Origin: Saprospiraceae bacterium
GTDB lineage: Bacteria > Bacteroidota > Bacteroidia > Chitinophagales > Saprospiraceae
DNA: 64,000 bases
Direction of reading: 5' to 3'
Assembly (NCBI GenBank): GCA_016714895.1
Contig: JADKBV010000011.1
Span: 620,001 to 684,000 of the forward strand
Position numbers and translations under genes: made by a program. Shown here piece after piece: positions 1-9,290 of the stretch. Each line of letters starts with the position of its first letter. Position 1 is the stretch's first letter. The notes beneath the pieces were generated by a model. That model made no database searches, was not told the origin of the DNA, and saw only the letters and a program-made list of their open reading frames with translations.

Positions 1-2
1 TG

Positions 3-356
3 AAGGCCGATTTTTTTGGATTTTTCAGGTCGCCTGTCAGAACAATTCAGGGAGACAATCCGGCATTTACCATTTATGGAATGGGCATCCGGAAAGAGTT
101 TAAAAAATCGAGTTTAGGGCTTACGTTTATCGAACCATTTCATGAAGATAAATTTTTTAAATCCAATGTTTCCAATGGTGTATTTACCCAAAGGACATCT
201 TTCAGTATTCCGTTCAGATCCATTGGTATCAATTATCGTTTGAAATTCGGTAACGTTGATTTTAAAGAAAGAAAAACAAAGGTCAAAAATACGGATACAA
301 AACAAGGCACCGATACTCAGATGCAAGGAGGAATGCAGGGAAATTCAAATAATTAA
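3..356 (+). CDS. Outer-membrane beta-barrel protein, C-terminal fragment
   Basis: The frame is open from the left edge of the window, so only about the last 117 residues are present and the start lies outside. The end alternates amphipathic strands and turns (for example SIPFRSIGINYRLKFG) and finishes in a polar tail rich in Gln, Gly and Asn. This is how Bacteroidota TonB-receptor-like outer membrane beta-barrel proteins (PF14905 type) commonly end. The stop is 3 nt before the next ATG, so it probably heads an operon with the membrane protein and thioesterase downstream. The substrate cannot be told from this fragment. Confidence 0.6.
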   Translation, partial: KADFFGFFRSPVRTIQGDNPAFTIYGMGIRKEFKKSSLGLTFIEPFHEDKFFKSNVSNGVFTQRTSFSIPFRSIGINYRLKFGNVDFKERKTKVKNTDTKQGTDTQMQGGMQGNSNN

Positions 357-359
357 AGT

Positions 360-722
360 ATGAAATGGATTTGTAATATAAACGGCGTTATTGAGTTGAT
401 AACAGGTATGGTTTTGATCATGAGACCGGATTTGTTGTTTGACGGTGGGCCGGAAACAGCACCTCATACTCTGGTTGCCGTCAAATTTTTTGGTGTAATG
501 GGTGCAGCTTTTGGTGGTATAAGTTTGGTTTTGGGCAGATTTTTGAATGAACCCTTTGTAATGGGAAGGGTGAGTCTGATCATTATTATGTACCATTTAT
601 TGATTTCATTTCAATGTTACGGAGCTTATTATGGCGGATATTTGCCCAACTTAGGAGCCTTTGGGGTTCACCTGACGTTAGCTGTTTTTTTTGTTATACT
701 ATATTTACGTTCTAAAAAATAG
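360..722 (+). CDS. Small four-helix membrane protein, unknown function
   Basis: The 120-residue product has about four hydrophobic segments (residues 5-25, 40-60, 68-88 and 97-115) and a short basic tail (RSKK), which suggests an inner-membrane protein. It starts 3 nt after the preceding barrel gene and ends 6 nt before tesB, so co-transcription is likely. I see no catalytic motif and recognise no named family. Calling it a gene rests on clean operon packing, an ATG start and coherent membrane topology. Confidence 0.7.
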   Translation: MKWICNINGVIELITGMVLIMRPDLLFDGGPETAPHTLVAVKFFGVMGAAFGGISLVLGRFLNEPFVMGRVSLIIIMYHLLISFQCYGAYYGGYLPNLGAFGVHLTLAVFFVILYLRSKK

Positions 723-728
723 ATTGAT

Positions 729-1586
729 ATGGAAACACAATTGCCTGAACTCATTCAAATTCTTGATTTGCAACAAACCGGGCCTCAAGAATTTATAGGA
801 CATAATTTATTTATCGGCAGCCCGAATGTATACGGAGGACAAGTGCTTGCACAAGCTATTTCTGCAGCACACAACACGACGGATCCGAATAAAATACTAC
901 ATTCTATCCATAGTTATTTTATCAGTCCGGGAGACAATGATATTCCGATTCATTATGCCGTTGAAAAAGTTAAGGATGGCAAAGTTTTTCAAACCAGAAG
1001 GGTTGTCGCTAAACAAAACAACAGAGAAATTTTTATTTTGTCGGCATCTTTTCAGAGTATGGAGGAAGGAATCGAACATCAGGCTGTGATGCCCAATGTG
1101 GCCAGGCCGGAATCTTTGACTTCCTTTTCAGATTTATTTGCTGAATTTGCTGAAAAATTCAGGATAGAACCCAGAGGTATTTTTTCACCCAATGGGCCTT
1201 TTATTTTTCATCCGGTGGAACATTACGATCCGTTTCATCCCAAAAAGAGGGCACCCATCAATCATACGTGGTTCAAAACCAATGGTAGTTTGATTGATAA
1301 ACCAACCCTTCATCAGGAAATTCTGGCATATGCTTCAGATTTTAATTTGTTGATCACGGCTTTATTGCCGCATGGATTATCCTTTTTTACGACACCTATG
1401 CAGATTGCTTCTTTGGATCATGCTATGTGGTTTCACAGACCGGCAAGGCTTGACGACTGGTTGCTTTATGTCGTCGAAAGCACCAATGCCAATGCTTCAC
1501 GGGCATTTTGTACCGGGAAAATATTTACCAAAGACGGCATTCTTATAGCTTCCACTGCACAGGAAGGATTGATCAGAAAGTTGTAA
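729..1586 (+). CDS. tesB: Acyl-CoA thioesterase II
   Basis: TesB hydrolyses medium- and long-chain acyl-CoA to free fatty acid and CoA in the cytoplasm. The 285-residue length matches the family. It shows the double hot-dog layout: N-terminal half with NVYGGQVLAQA (about residues 34-44) and HSIHSYFISPGD, C-terminal half with SLDHAMWFHRPARLDDWLLY (about residues 234-253) and ASTAQEGLIR near the end. The Asp of LDHAMWFHRP and the Gln of AQEGL correspond to two of the catalytic residues known in E. coli TesB. It is the last gene of a short plus-strand run and faces a minus-strand gene. Confidence 0.93.
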   Translation: METQLPELIQILDLQQTGPQEFIGHNLFIGSPNVYGGQVLAQAISAAHNTTDPNKILHSIHSYFISPGDNDIPIHYAVEKVKDGKVFQTRRVVAKQNNREIFILSASFQSMEEGIEHQAVMPNVARPESLTSFSDLFAEFAEKFRIEPRGIFSPNGPFIFHPVEHYDPFHPKKRAPINHTWFKTNGSLIDKPTLHQEILAYASDFNLLITALLPHGLSFFTTPMQIASLDHAMWFHRPARLDDWLLYVVESTNANASRAFCTGKIFTKDGILIASTAQEGLIRKL

Positions 1587-1676
1587 AAGTGATGTGTATT
1601 GGTCCTTTTCAGGAAAATACATTCAAATTGAAGGGAAAAATCATTTCAGGATAACAAAATTCATACTAAAGAAAAA

Positions 1677-2141
1677 TTATCTTATGGGTTCCGGTTCATA
1701 ACCGATTCTGATTTCCGTATGTCTGATTTCTCCTCCTGTTGTTGCGGTTTTGTTACCAAAATAAATCATAACACAGGCAAAAACAATAACCAGAATTGTC
1801 AGGATTTGAGAGGTTTTATGATTTTTCCAACTTGACCATAGAGCCAATAAAGCAAGTAAGCCTAAACCATAATGCCATACTGCAAACTGTTCTGCACTTT
1901 TTTCGTGTATTTCTATGATGTCATGCGTTATTCCGGGAATTTTTTCTACCAGGTCTTCCGCTTTGTCGCCTGAATACATAGCCGGAAATGTAGAGATGGC
2001 CCCAAAAATAAATAAGGCAAGGGCGGTTCTTTTGATCATCGCTGAACGAATCAGAAATCCTCCGAGCATAACCATCAATGCAATGATCGGTACAATAATC
2101 GGAAAATGGTTGGTAATCAGGTGGAAATGAATGCTGTTCAT
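1677..2141 (-). CDS. Four-helix membrane protein resembling DUF2231
   Basis: The 154-residue product has about four transmembrane segments. Conserved-looking histidines occur near the N-terminus (HFHLITNHFPI) and after the last helix (GGEIRHTEI), a layout reminiscent of DUF2231 membrane proteins, some of which are suspected haem or metal binders. It lies 12 nt after the stop of the permease gene on the same strand and may be read from the same transcript, but nothing ties it to peptide transport. The family link is by motif impression only. Confidence 0.7.
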   Translation of the reverse strand: MNSIHFHLITNHFPIIVPIIALMVMLGGFLIRSAMIKRTALALFIFGAISTFPAMYSGDKAEDLVEKIPGITHDIIEIHEKSAEQFAVWHYGLGLLALLALWSSWKNHKTSQILTILVIVFACVMIYFGNKTATTGGEIRHTEIRIGYEPEPIR

Positions 2142-2153
2142 AAAAATAATTTT

Positions 2154-3284
2154 TTAAGTAAACATTTTTTGATTGGTAAATCGATGCAGATAATAGAGGA
2201 GGCCGACCAGGCATAAACCCGGAAAAACGGCCATCCACCATGCTCTTGCCTGACGGGATTCTGAAAGCATTTTGCCCCAGGACACTTCATCTGCGGGAAG
2301 GCCAAGTCCCAGATAAGACAGTGTTGACTCCGTCAATATGGCACCGGCAAACATATATATAGCTATGACGAGAATGGTGTCAGAAAGTCCCGGAAGGACA
2401 TATTTTTTCAAAATTTGGTTATGGTTCATACCCATCGAAATGCCGGATAAAACATAGGGTCTTGTTTTTATGGTTAATGTTTCTGCCCGGATCATCCTTG
2501 CAATATCCGCCCAGGCAAGCAGTCCGATGATGATCAAAACGCTCATAACGGATGGTTTTGAAATCAGGGAAAGGAGTGCCAATAATAAAAAAAGTGCCGG
2601 AATAGATTTTCGCCATTCAAGGATCCGGTAGCCCAAAAGATCAATCGGGATATTATATTTTTTTAATTTCTGAAGTCCCGATATTCTGAATAAAAAGATA
2701 AAGATGATGGTATACATTATGATAAATAAAGGAAAACCCCATTCGCCGGAAGGCAGATATATCGCATAAAATATACTTAAAAATAAATATAATAAAAACA
2801 AAACTATCTGAACAACATTCCACCTGATTGTATTATCCTGAAAATATCCTAAAATCATCCCGGTAGGAACACCCAGGAGCAAGCCTAAAATCATAGATAA
2901 TAATCCTATCAAAAGAGAATTTCTGGCACCATACAAAAGACCGGCAGCTACATCCCTGCCTATTTTATCCGTTCCCAACCAATGTCTGTGAAATACTGAC
3001 GGAATGTTTTGAATATCAAAAGGTCCGGTATAACCACTATTTTTCAGGTCAATCTGATAAGCAGTGTATCTGACAGGAGGAAAAATACAATATGAACATG
3101 TAGGACTTGTATTTTGAGTGGAAACAACATGTTTTTGGAAAACCGGCATTGTTATTCCTTCTTTACAGAAACATAAAATGGCTTTATCGTTTGCCAAAAA
3201 AGGGACGAGGATAACGCCAAAAACAAATAAAACCAGCATGATTTTTATCAATTTATATTTGGTGTATCCAACTTGCTCAATCAT
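2154..3284 (-). CDS. ABC importer permease, OppC/DppC type
   Basis: This is an inner-membrane permease of a peptide/nickel-type (BPD_transp_1) importer. The OppC signature HWLGTDKIGRDVAAGLLYGAR is at about residues 98-118, and the EAA loop that docks to the ATPase is near LSGISMGMNHNQILKKYVLPG in the last third. At 376 residues it is longer than the usual 280-300. The extra length is a Cys-containing periplasmic stretch after the first helix and an additional hydrophobic block in the middle. It overlaps the OppB-type gene by 8 nt, so translation is probably coupled. No ATPase gene is nearby. Confidence 0.88.
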   Translation of the reverse strand: MIEQVGYTKYKLIKIMLVLFVFGVILVPFLANDKAILCFCKEGITMPVFQKHVVSTQNTSPTCSYCIFPPVRYTAYQIDLKNSGYTGPFDIQNIPSVFHRHWLGTDKIGRDVAAGLLYGARNSLLIGLLSMILGLLLGVPTGMILGYFQDNTIRWNVVQIVLFLLYLFLSIFYAIYLPSGEWGFPLFIIMYTIIFIFLFRISGLQKLKKYNIPIDLLGYRILEWRKSIPALFLLLALLSLISKPSVMSVLIIIGLLAWADIARMIRAETLTIKTRPYVLSGISMGMNHNQILKKYVLPGLSDTILVIAIYMFAGAILTESTLSYLGLGLPADEVSWGKMLSESRQARAWWMAVFPGLCLVGLLYYLHRFTNQKMFT

Positions 3285-4647
3285 GATATGAAATTTTGGG
3301 ATTGAGACGAGCGTACAAAAAATCGCCGATGATATTGATGACTATCGTCAGGAAGGCAAGAACGATCAAAATGCCGAAAACAACATTCCAATCGGAGGAA
3401 TTTATACTGTGATATAATAACCTGCCCATACCGGGAATATTAAATATAACTTCTACGATCAATGAGCCGGCAAAAGCAGCGGGAATACTTCCGACAAACA
3501 CAGATAAAATCTGAATACCTACATTGGGAAGAATATGGTGCAGCAAAACAGACTTTTCGTTCAAACCTTTGGCGATCGCCATTTTGACGTATAGTTGATG
3601 TTTTTGATCTATGGTTTGTTTTTTAATTAGTTGAATAAGGAATGCAAAATCATTGGCTACCATACAGAGTACCGGCAATACCAGTTGGGAAGCGTGTTTT
3701 ACGACATTTTGAAAAAAGAAGGAACCCGGATTATCGTACCACGTTCCGACAGAAGGAAAAATATTCAACCACCAGGCATATTGATCCGTGGTACAAAAGA
3801 TAATCAGCATAGAAGCCAACCAGAAAACCGGAATGGCATAAAGAACAATACTCAGGTGGCTGGTCCATTTGTCCAGTTTGCCGTTTTCGTACCGACCACT
3901 CCACAATCCAAGTGGAACGGATACCAACAGAAGGATAGTCATACTGAAAAAGACCATTGTCGCCGTCCACTTCAACGCTGAAAATATTTTGTCTGAAACT
4001 TTTTTGCCGTCTTTGGTCGAAACACCAAAATCAAGGTGTACGACACCCATAAAATATTGATGAAATTGATTGTCGGTACCATAAAAATGAACAGAAGGCA
4101 GAAACCATTTTTGCCGGTTTCGGATCATTTCACGGAGGATGCTGATGCACGATTCAGCGGAAGCGGAGCCCGACCAATTTTCTGTATTTAAAAAAGAAAG
4201 GACTTTTTCAGGATCCTTTTCATTTTGCAAAACTGTATGAAATAATGAATCTGTAACAGAATACTGTTTTGTATTATAAATATTATTATTAAGTATATTT
4301 TTAATATTCAGGTATTCTGAAATGTTTTTATGCCTGTATCCTTTTTTCAAAAGAAATAAAACTTCATTTTTTTGTTCCGGGTTTGTTATCGTTCTTATAT
4401 TAGCAGGGTAGTGATCCGGAAGGATTGCAAGGTAAAACAAGGGTTTGTTAAAGCCTTCCCGGGTGTATATTTTTGTATATTCAGAAGTCCTCAGGGAAAC
4501 ATCCTGTAAGGTCATACCACGATTCATCATGATGTTTTCCACAGGGTCACCCGGCACCATATTTTTTAATAAAAATGCCAAAAAGACGACCATAAATATT
4601 CCGGGAAAAAGCAATAAAATCCTTTTCAGTACGTATTTCCCGGACAT
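3277..4647 (-). CDS. ABC importer permease, OppB/DppB type
   Basis: This is the membrane partner of the OppC-type permease. The N-terminus has the family pattern of one helix followed by a PGDPVENIM segment. The C-terminal 250 residues carry the transport domain with the EAA loop (AIAKGLNEKSVLLHHILPN) and the closing motifs IVEVIFNIPGMGRLLYHSI and DFLYARLNPKISY. At 456 residues it is about 140 longer than E. coli OppB. The insert lies between PGDP and the core (about residues 40-200) and should be periplasmic. The gene starts 3 nt after the lipoprotein stop and overlaps the next gene by 8 nt. Confidence 0.88.
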   Translation of the reverse strand: MSGKYVLKRILLLFPGIFMVVFLAFLLKNMVPGDPVENIMMNRGMTLQDVSLRTSEYTKIYTREGFNKPLFYLAILPDHYPANIRTITNPEQKNEVLFLLKKGYRHKNISEYLNIKNILNNNIYNTKQYSVTDSLFHTVLQNEKDPEKVLSFLNTENWSGSASAESCISILREMIRNRQKWFLPSVHFYGTDNQFHQYFMGVVHLDFGVSTKDGKKVSDKIFSALKWTATMVFFSMTILLLVSVPLGLWSGRYENGKLDKWTSHLSIVLYAIPVFWLASMLIIFCTTDQYAWWLNIFPSVGTWYDNPGSFFFQNVVKHASQLVLPVLCMVANDFAFLIQLIKKQTIDQKHQLYVKMAIAKGLNEKSVLLHHILPNVGIQILSVFVGSIPAAFAGSLIVEVIFNIPGMGRLLYHSINSSDWNVVFGILIVLAFLTIVINIIGDFLYARLNPKISYHD

Positions 4648-4650
4648 ACC

Positions 4651-6411
4651 TTATTTTTTAGGTTTTCGTGTACCTGTCATTTCAAATTGGTTGACAGCAT
4701 AACCCGGTCTTTTTTGGGTTGCGTTGCCTTGCCAGATTTTATTGATGACTATTCTTTCAGAAGGAACAAACAAATAGATCATTGGCTGATCATCATAGAT
4801 GATTTCCTGAAGATTTTTGTACAAAGCGGCTCTTTTTTTGAGGTCATTTTCGGCCGGAATTTGTGTCAAAATATTATCAGCTGCAACATTATAATAACCG
4901 GTTTCATTGGCTCCTGAAGGATTGTCAAATTCGGAGTGATACCGTGTTTTCAGATCATCCCAGGTATTCAGATCTGTCGATACGACACTGGGAACAAGGT
5001 GGTAATTTCTGGTTTTGATATGTTCACTTCTGACGGCTTTAAATTCTTTTTCTATCATATTGATTTTTATCCCGGTTTTTAAAGCATTTTGCTGAAGCAA
5101 CAAAGCTACCTGATTTCCCAATTCCTGGCCGGAAACGTACATGTCAAGGACAAGTTCGGATTTTTTGCCATCAATAATTTTATCTAAAGTACCGTCATTG
5201 TTGGTGTCTTTCCAACCGGCGTCTGCCAGGAGTGATTGCGCATTTTCCAAAGAAAACGGAATAGGTTTTAAATCTTTATGATAATAAGACTTTGAAGGGT
5301 GTACCGGGGTTACGAGTCGTTGTCCGAAACCGTTTTCCAGTTTATTTAGGATATGGTCGACATCAACGAGATGGGCCAGCGCTCTTCTTACTTTTTTATC
5401 ACTGAGTTTCGGATCTTTATTGTTGAGAAGAATGACATAATATTTTGTCAACGAAGGCGAAAAAAATTGAAATTGGTCTTTATAGGTTTCATCCTTTTGC
5501 AAAGCGAGAAAATCATCGTCATCCACGTTATTCATGATATCGATATTACCTTCTTTAAGTTGCACTATGGCAGCCACATCATCGGGAATCATGTGAAAAA
5601 CGATTTTGTCCGGATTATTTTTTAGTTGATCGATTTGTAAACCGGTTCCCCAGTAATCCTGTTTTTTCTCAAGCACCAGATATTGGTTTGATTCCCAGGA
5701 TGTAAATTTGTATGGTCCGGAGCCGCTGATTTTTTGGGAAGAATATTCCAATCCGTTAAAAGATTCGGCAAAGGCTAAAAAACTGCTGTCAGCCATGACT
5801 TGTTTTTCGTATACTGTGTCCGATGCCAACTTTGACAGATCAAGACGATCCAAAATATTTTGAGGATCATAAAAATATGCAGGATAAATCTCCCATTGAA
5901 TACATAATTCCAGTGCGTTCATGTCATCTTGGTTCATGATCACCGAAAACTTTTTGGGATTGGAAGGGTCTTCTTCGACAGCAGCAATATTTGTCAGAAT
6001 ATCTCTGTATCTTGAGGTATTATTCAAAGGCATCCGGATAGCTTTCAGACTAAAAATGTAATCTTTGGCAGTTATCGGGCTTCCGTCCTCCCAAACTGCT
6101 TCCGGTCTGATTTCGATATCAAACCGAATACCGCCGGCGTAAGGTCCTGACGAAATGGGTTGTTTTTCAGGTATTTTGGTTATCAGTAAGGGTTCCAGTT
6201 CCAAAGATTCGCTGTTGTAATCAGCGAGTGGTAAAAAAATGTATTGATATATTTCTCTGGAAGCAGAATTGGGGAAAATAAGAGGATGAAGACGTTCGGG
6301 ATCTTTTTCGATGCGGACATGTATGGTATCATCCATCGAATCCGCGTCAGTTTTGCAGGATATTAAGGACGATAAAAGAAACAAAAACAGAATGAAGGAA
6401 ATAAAACGCAT
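4651..6411 (-). CDS. Peptide-binding lipoprotein of an ABC importer (SBP family 5)
   Basis: The product is the extracytoplasmic solute receptor for the two downstream permeases. I start it at the second of two adjacent ATGs because the protein then begins MRFISFILFLF, giving a compact signal peptide with lipobox SLISC (Cys19). The frame stays open upstream to 6450, but that would add a polar leader before the signal. Typical SBP_bac_5 features follow: ERLHPLIFP near the N-terminus, the AVWEDGSPITAKDYIFSL motif, SGPYKFTSW, and KKVRRALAHLVDVDHIL. About 586 residues is ordinary for oligopeptide-binding proteins. The ligand cannot be told. Confidence 0.88.
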   Translation of the reverse strand: MRFISFILFLFLLSSLISCKTDADSMDDTIHVRIEKDPERLHPLIFPNSASREIYQYIFLPLADYNSESLELEPLLITKIPEKQPISSGPYAGGIRFDIEIRPEAVWEDGSPITAKDYIFSLKAIRMPLNNTSRYRDILTNIAAVEEDPSNPKKFSVIMNQDDMNALELCIQWEIYPAYFYDPQNILDRLDLSKLASDTVYEKQVMADSSFLAFAESFNGLEYSSQKISGSGPYKFTSWESNQYLVLEKKQDYWGTGLQIDQLKNNPDKIVFHMIPDDVAAIVQLKEGNIDIMNNVDDDDFLALQKDETYKDQFQFFSPSLTKYYVILLNNKDPKLSDKKVRRALAHLVDVDHILNKLENGFGQRLVTPVHPSKSYYHKDLKPIPFSLENAQSLLADAGWKDTNNDGTLDKIIDGKKSELVLDMYVSGQELGNQVALLLQQNALKTGIKINMIEKEFKAVRSEHIKTRNYHLVPSVVSTDLNTWDDLKTRYHSEFDNPSGANETGYYNVAADNILTQIPAENDLKKRAALYKNLQEIIYDDQPMIYLFVPSERIVINKIWQGNATQKRPGYAVNQFEMTGTRKPKK

Positions 6412-6635
6412 CATAATAATCGAATTAAAAGTGACATTACAAGGTAACATTTCAGGTTTGCAAGCCTGTTCTTAAAACCCGAAATTTACTTAAAGGTCAA
6501 AAATACAATATTTTTGTCATTGTGGAATCCACAAATAATGACTCTTTTCCGAAATTTTTATCGGACAATATCATTTGGATGAAGAAATCAGATACTTTAC
6601 TGCAATTCCAAATTGCAAATCAAAAAAAAATTGAC

Positions 6636-7541
6636 TTATGAAATCATTTTCAGATCAGAAACAACTTTTAAAAGACAATCTTTTAGTTTAGTATAATTTT
6701 CAGCAGAAAGTTTTGCAAGAGGCAATCTGACTTCATTGGAACAAAAACCCAAAATTTCCATGGCAGACTTGATGCCTACAGGATTGCCTTCGATATATAA
6801 CCACTGATGCAGGTCATAAAGGGCCATATTGAGTTGATTTGCTTCAACATATTGTTGATGTAATGCAAACTTTGTCATGTCTGAAAATGCTTTGGGAAGG
6901 GCATTTGCGATTACGGAAATCACTCCGTCACCACCCACACAAATCATGGGAAGCACAACTTCATCATCGCCGGAGATGACAAGAAAATCAGCAGGTTTGT
7001 TTTTGATAATTCGTGTAGTTTGAATCAGGTCGCCGGAAGCTTCCTTGATACCTATGATATTTTTGCTGTATTCAGCCAAACGAACCGTTGTCGTCCATTC
7101 CATATTTGACCGGGTTCTACCGGGAACATTGTATAAAATGACCGGAACCGGTGAAGCATCAGCCACGGCCTGGTAATGCAGGAAAATACCTTCCTGAGAG
7201 GGTTTGATATAAGCAGGTGAGGAAGAAAGGATGGCTGAAATACCGTCAAAATTGTATGTTTTGATTTTTTTAACCAGAGCGGCAGTATCATTCAGCCCAA
7301 AATTTCCTGCTACAAGGGGAACCCTGCCATTGATGTGTTGGATGCAAAAATCCAGGATTTTTCGGGCGTCTTCATCACTCAGGGTAGCGGTTTCGCCGGT
7401 AGAGCCGAGTGCAACAATATATTGAACGCCACCATTTATAACATGTTCGAGAATACGTTGGAGACCTTCGTAATCCACTTCATTGTTTTTGAATGGAGTA
7501 ATGATAGCCACACCTGTGCCGATAAATCTTTGATCTTTCAT
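6636..7541 (-). CDS. dapA: 4-hydroxy-tetrahydrodipicolinate synthase
   Basis: DapA condenses pyruvate with aspartate semialdehyde in the diaminopimelate/lysine pathway, in the cytoplasm. At 301 residues it matches the family. Visible motifs are GTGVAIITPF at the start, the ALGSTGETATLSD loop, the catalytic Tyr region PVILYNVPGRT (about residues 133-143), and the Schiff-base lysine in IIGIKEASGDL (about residue 165). The start lies 3 nt after the stop of the DUF6913-like gene, so it is the last gene of the accA cluster. A roughly 185 bp AT-rich gap separates it from the ABC importer genes. Confidence 0.95.
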   Translation of the reverse strand: MKDQRFIGTGVAIITPFKNNEVDYEGLQRILEHVINGGVQYIVALGSTGETATLSDEDARKILDFCIQHINGRVPLVAGNFGLNDTAALVKKIKTYNFDGISAILSSSPAYIKPSQEGIFLHYQAVADASPVPVILYNVPGRTRSNMEWTTTVRLAEYSKNIIGIKEASGDLIQTTRIIKNKPADFLVISGDDEVVLPMICVGGDGVISVIANALPKAFSDMTKFALHQQYVEANQLNMALYDLHQWLYIEGNPVGIKSAMEILGFCSNEVRLPLAKLSAENYTKLKDCLLKVVSDLKMIS

Positions 7542-7544
7542 TTT

Positions 7545-8072
7545 TTACGTTTTACTAAGGGTTTGCAGAGATAAAAAAATAGAATCGATCATTTTTTGAT
7601 AGGGTAATTCCGGGGAAATGTCAATCAAAAGATCAAAATATGATTCTCCTTTCGGAAAATGAATACCAATTTTAAGCAGTGCATCATGAGCGAAAGTGAT
7701 GTAACGCATATGATCAAAAAAGTGATGGCACACCACGATTAATACATCTGAGGGTGAGGAAATAAATTCCTGAACTGCAGGATTATTCGGGATTTGGTTT
7801 ACGCCGATGTCTTTGAGAATGTATTTGTTATCTTGTTGTTCTGCATTTTTATCATGTGTTGATACAAAAGAAAGGGTTGATACCTTTTTGCCTTGCTTTT
7901 GTAATAAAGAGATCATCTTTTGGATGGCAGTTTCGTCTTCCCCTGCAGAATATTCATATAAAATATAAATATTCGACATCGGATTGTTCTGGTTTTTGCG
8001 CCCTGAAGATTTCTTTTTTTTAAGTTCGGCCAAAGCCTTCAGGAACAACCATCTTTTGAGTGCAACATACAT
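7545..8072 (-). CDS. DUF6913-like protein of unknown function
   Basis: The 175-residue product has a basic, Lys-rich N-terminus (ELKKKKSSGRKNQ) followed by an alpha/beta domain beginning NIYILYEY. It contains DVLIVVCHHFFDHMRYI and ends YFDLLIDISPELPYQKMID. I associate this architecture, and its position beside dapA, with the Bacteroidota family DUF6913; that is recall and has not been searched. It sits 2 nt after accA and 3 nt before dapA, which argues for co-expression. No signal peptide or membrane segment is visible and the biochemical role is unknown. Confidence 0.75.
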   Translation of the reverse strand: MYVALKRWLFLKALAELKKKKSSGRKNQNNPMSNIYILYEYSAGEDETAIQKMISLLQKQGKKVSTLSFVSTHDKNAEQQDNKYILKDIGVNQIPNNPAVQEFISSPSDVLIVVCHHFFDHMRYITFAHDALLKIGIHFPKGESYFDLLIDISPELPYQKMIDSIFLSLQTLSKT

Positions 8073-8074
8073 GA

Positions 8075-9046
8075 TCAGCTTTTGAGGGCGGATTCGTCGA
8101 TAGCAAAATTACCCATTTTACTATATTTTTCAATTCGTTTATCCACCAATTCATCAGCAGATAAAGGAAGCAAAGCGGCCAGCTCTTTTTTAATGTGAGA
8201 TTTCAGGGATTTGGCCATTTTTTCAGGATCGGTATGAGCTCCTCCAAGGGGTTCTTTGACGATATCGTCTATCAGGCCGAATTCAAACATGTGGTCCGGA
8301 GTCAGTTTGAGTACTTCTGCGGCTTGTTCTTTAAAGTCCCATGAACGCCATAGGATGGAAGAACATGATTCCGGAGAAATAACGGTATACCAGGTATTTT
8401 CCAACATAAAAACTTTGTCTCCCAGGCCGATGCCAAGGGCTCCACCGGAAGCGCCTTCACCTATGATATAACAAAGGACGGGCACTTTTAACTGAGCCAT
8501 TTCGAAAAGATTTCGGGCGATGGCTTCTGCCTGACCTCTTTCTTCAGCTTCCAGACCTGGAAATGCACCGGGAGTATCTATGAGGCAAATAACAGGAATT
8601 TTAAATCTTTCGGCCATTTTCATAAGGCGCAAAGCTTTGCGGTAACCGTCGGGATTTGCCATACCAAAGTTGCGGTACTGTCTCATTTTGGTGTTGATTC
8701 CTTTCTGATGACCGATGATCATTACAGATTGATTGTCCAATTTTGCCAAACCACCTACGATAGCGGTATCATCTTTAAAATACCTGTCACCGTGTAATTC
8801 TATAAATTTTTTACACATCTGATCTATATAGAAAAGGGTATAAGGTCTTTCAGGATGTCTGGAAAGTTGTACTCTTTGCCATCCGGTGAGGTTGGAATAG
8901 ATTTCTTTTTTAGTTTGCTGAATCTTTTTTTCAAGCTCTTTGATATTATCGCTCACGTCAATAACCCCTTCCTGACTTACCTCTTTCAATTTTTCCAATT
9001 GTTCGTAAAGAGTTTCTATGGGTTTTTCAAAATCTAAGAATACCAT
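8075..9046 (-). CDS. accA: Acetyl-CoA carboxylase carboxyltransferase subunit alpha
   Basis: AccA with AccD transfers carboxyl from carboxybiotin to acetyl-CoA, making malonyl-CoA for fatty-acid synthesis. I start at the ATG giving MVFLDFEKPIETLYEQLEKL, the usual AccA N-terminus. The frame is open to 9127, but the extra 27 residues do not look like the family. The product is 323 residues, the normal size. Motifs include LSRHPERPYTLFYID, GDRYFKDDTAIVGG, PVICLIDTPGAFPGLEAEERGQ, GEGASGGALGIGLGD and the ISPESCSSILW signature. It leads a packed accA, DUF6913-like, dapA cluster. A TAATTTCG element just upstream on the minus strand could be its -7 box. Confidence 0.95.
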   Translation of the reverse strand: MVFLDFEKPIETLYEQLEKLKEVSQEGVIDVSDNIKELEKKIQQTKKEIYSNLTGWQRVQLSRHPERPYTLFYIDQMCKKFIELHGDRYFKDDTAIVGGLAKLDNQSVMIIGHQKGINTKMRQYRNFGMANPDGYRKALRLMKMAERFKIPVICLIDTPGAFPGLEAEERGQAEAIARNLFEMAQLKVPVLCYIIGEGASGGALGIGLGDKVFMLENTWYTVISPESCSSILWRSWDFKEQAAEVLKLTPDHMFEFGLIDDIVKEPLGGAHTDPEKMAKSLKSHIKKELAALLPLSADELVDKRIEKYSKMGNFAIDESALKS

Positions 9047-9157
9047 AATCTTAAGTTTATTAAATGGTTGGCCATTATTTGGAGGCACGAAATTAGCAAG
9101 AAAAAGCGGAAAGCCGGCCTTGTTCAAAAAAATTATTAATTTTTATGCAATAAATTT

Positions 9158-9186
9158 TTGTGGATTAAAAACAGTGTCTATCTTTG
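9158..9186 (+). promoter_or_regulatory. Promoter of the tRNA-Asp gene
   Basis: TTG at 9158-9160, 18 nt of spacer, then TATCTTTG at 9179-9186. This matches the Bacteroidota sigma-ABfr consensus (TTG, about 19 nt, TAnnTTTG) and lies 26 nt before the first tRNA base. It is one of the best promoter matches in the window. Confidence 0.75.
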
Positions 9187-9212
9187 CGTCGCTTTTGAAG
9201 AAAAGCAATTTT

Positions 9213-9286
9213 GGATTGGTAGTTCAGCTGGTTAGAATACATGCCTGTCACGCATGGGGTCGCGGGTTCGAGTCCCGTCCAGTCCG
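9213..9286 (+). tRNA. tRNA-Asp (anticodon GTC)
   Basis: A complete cloverleaf can be drawn. The acceptor stem is GGATTGG paired with CCAGTCC (one T-G wobble), and the D arm is GTTC/GAAT. The anticodon stem CATGC/GCATG holds loop CTGTCAC with anticodon GTC. The T arm is GCGGG-TTCGAGT-CCCGT, and the discriminator base is G, as expected for tRNA-Asp. CCA is not encoded. It has its own promoter upstream and a strong terminator starting 4 nt after its end. Part of the unit recurs in altered form immediately downstream. Confidence 0.97.
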
Positions 9287-9290
9287 CAAA

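Noticed and set aside
1595..1621. Hairpin between tesB and the convergent membrane-protein gene
   Set aside because: TGTATT/AATACA with an inner TCCT/AGGA stem can form, but there is no T-run and the stem has mismatches, so I do not call it a terminator.
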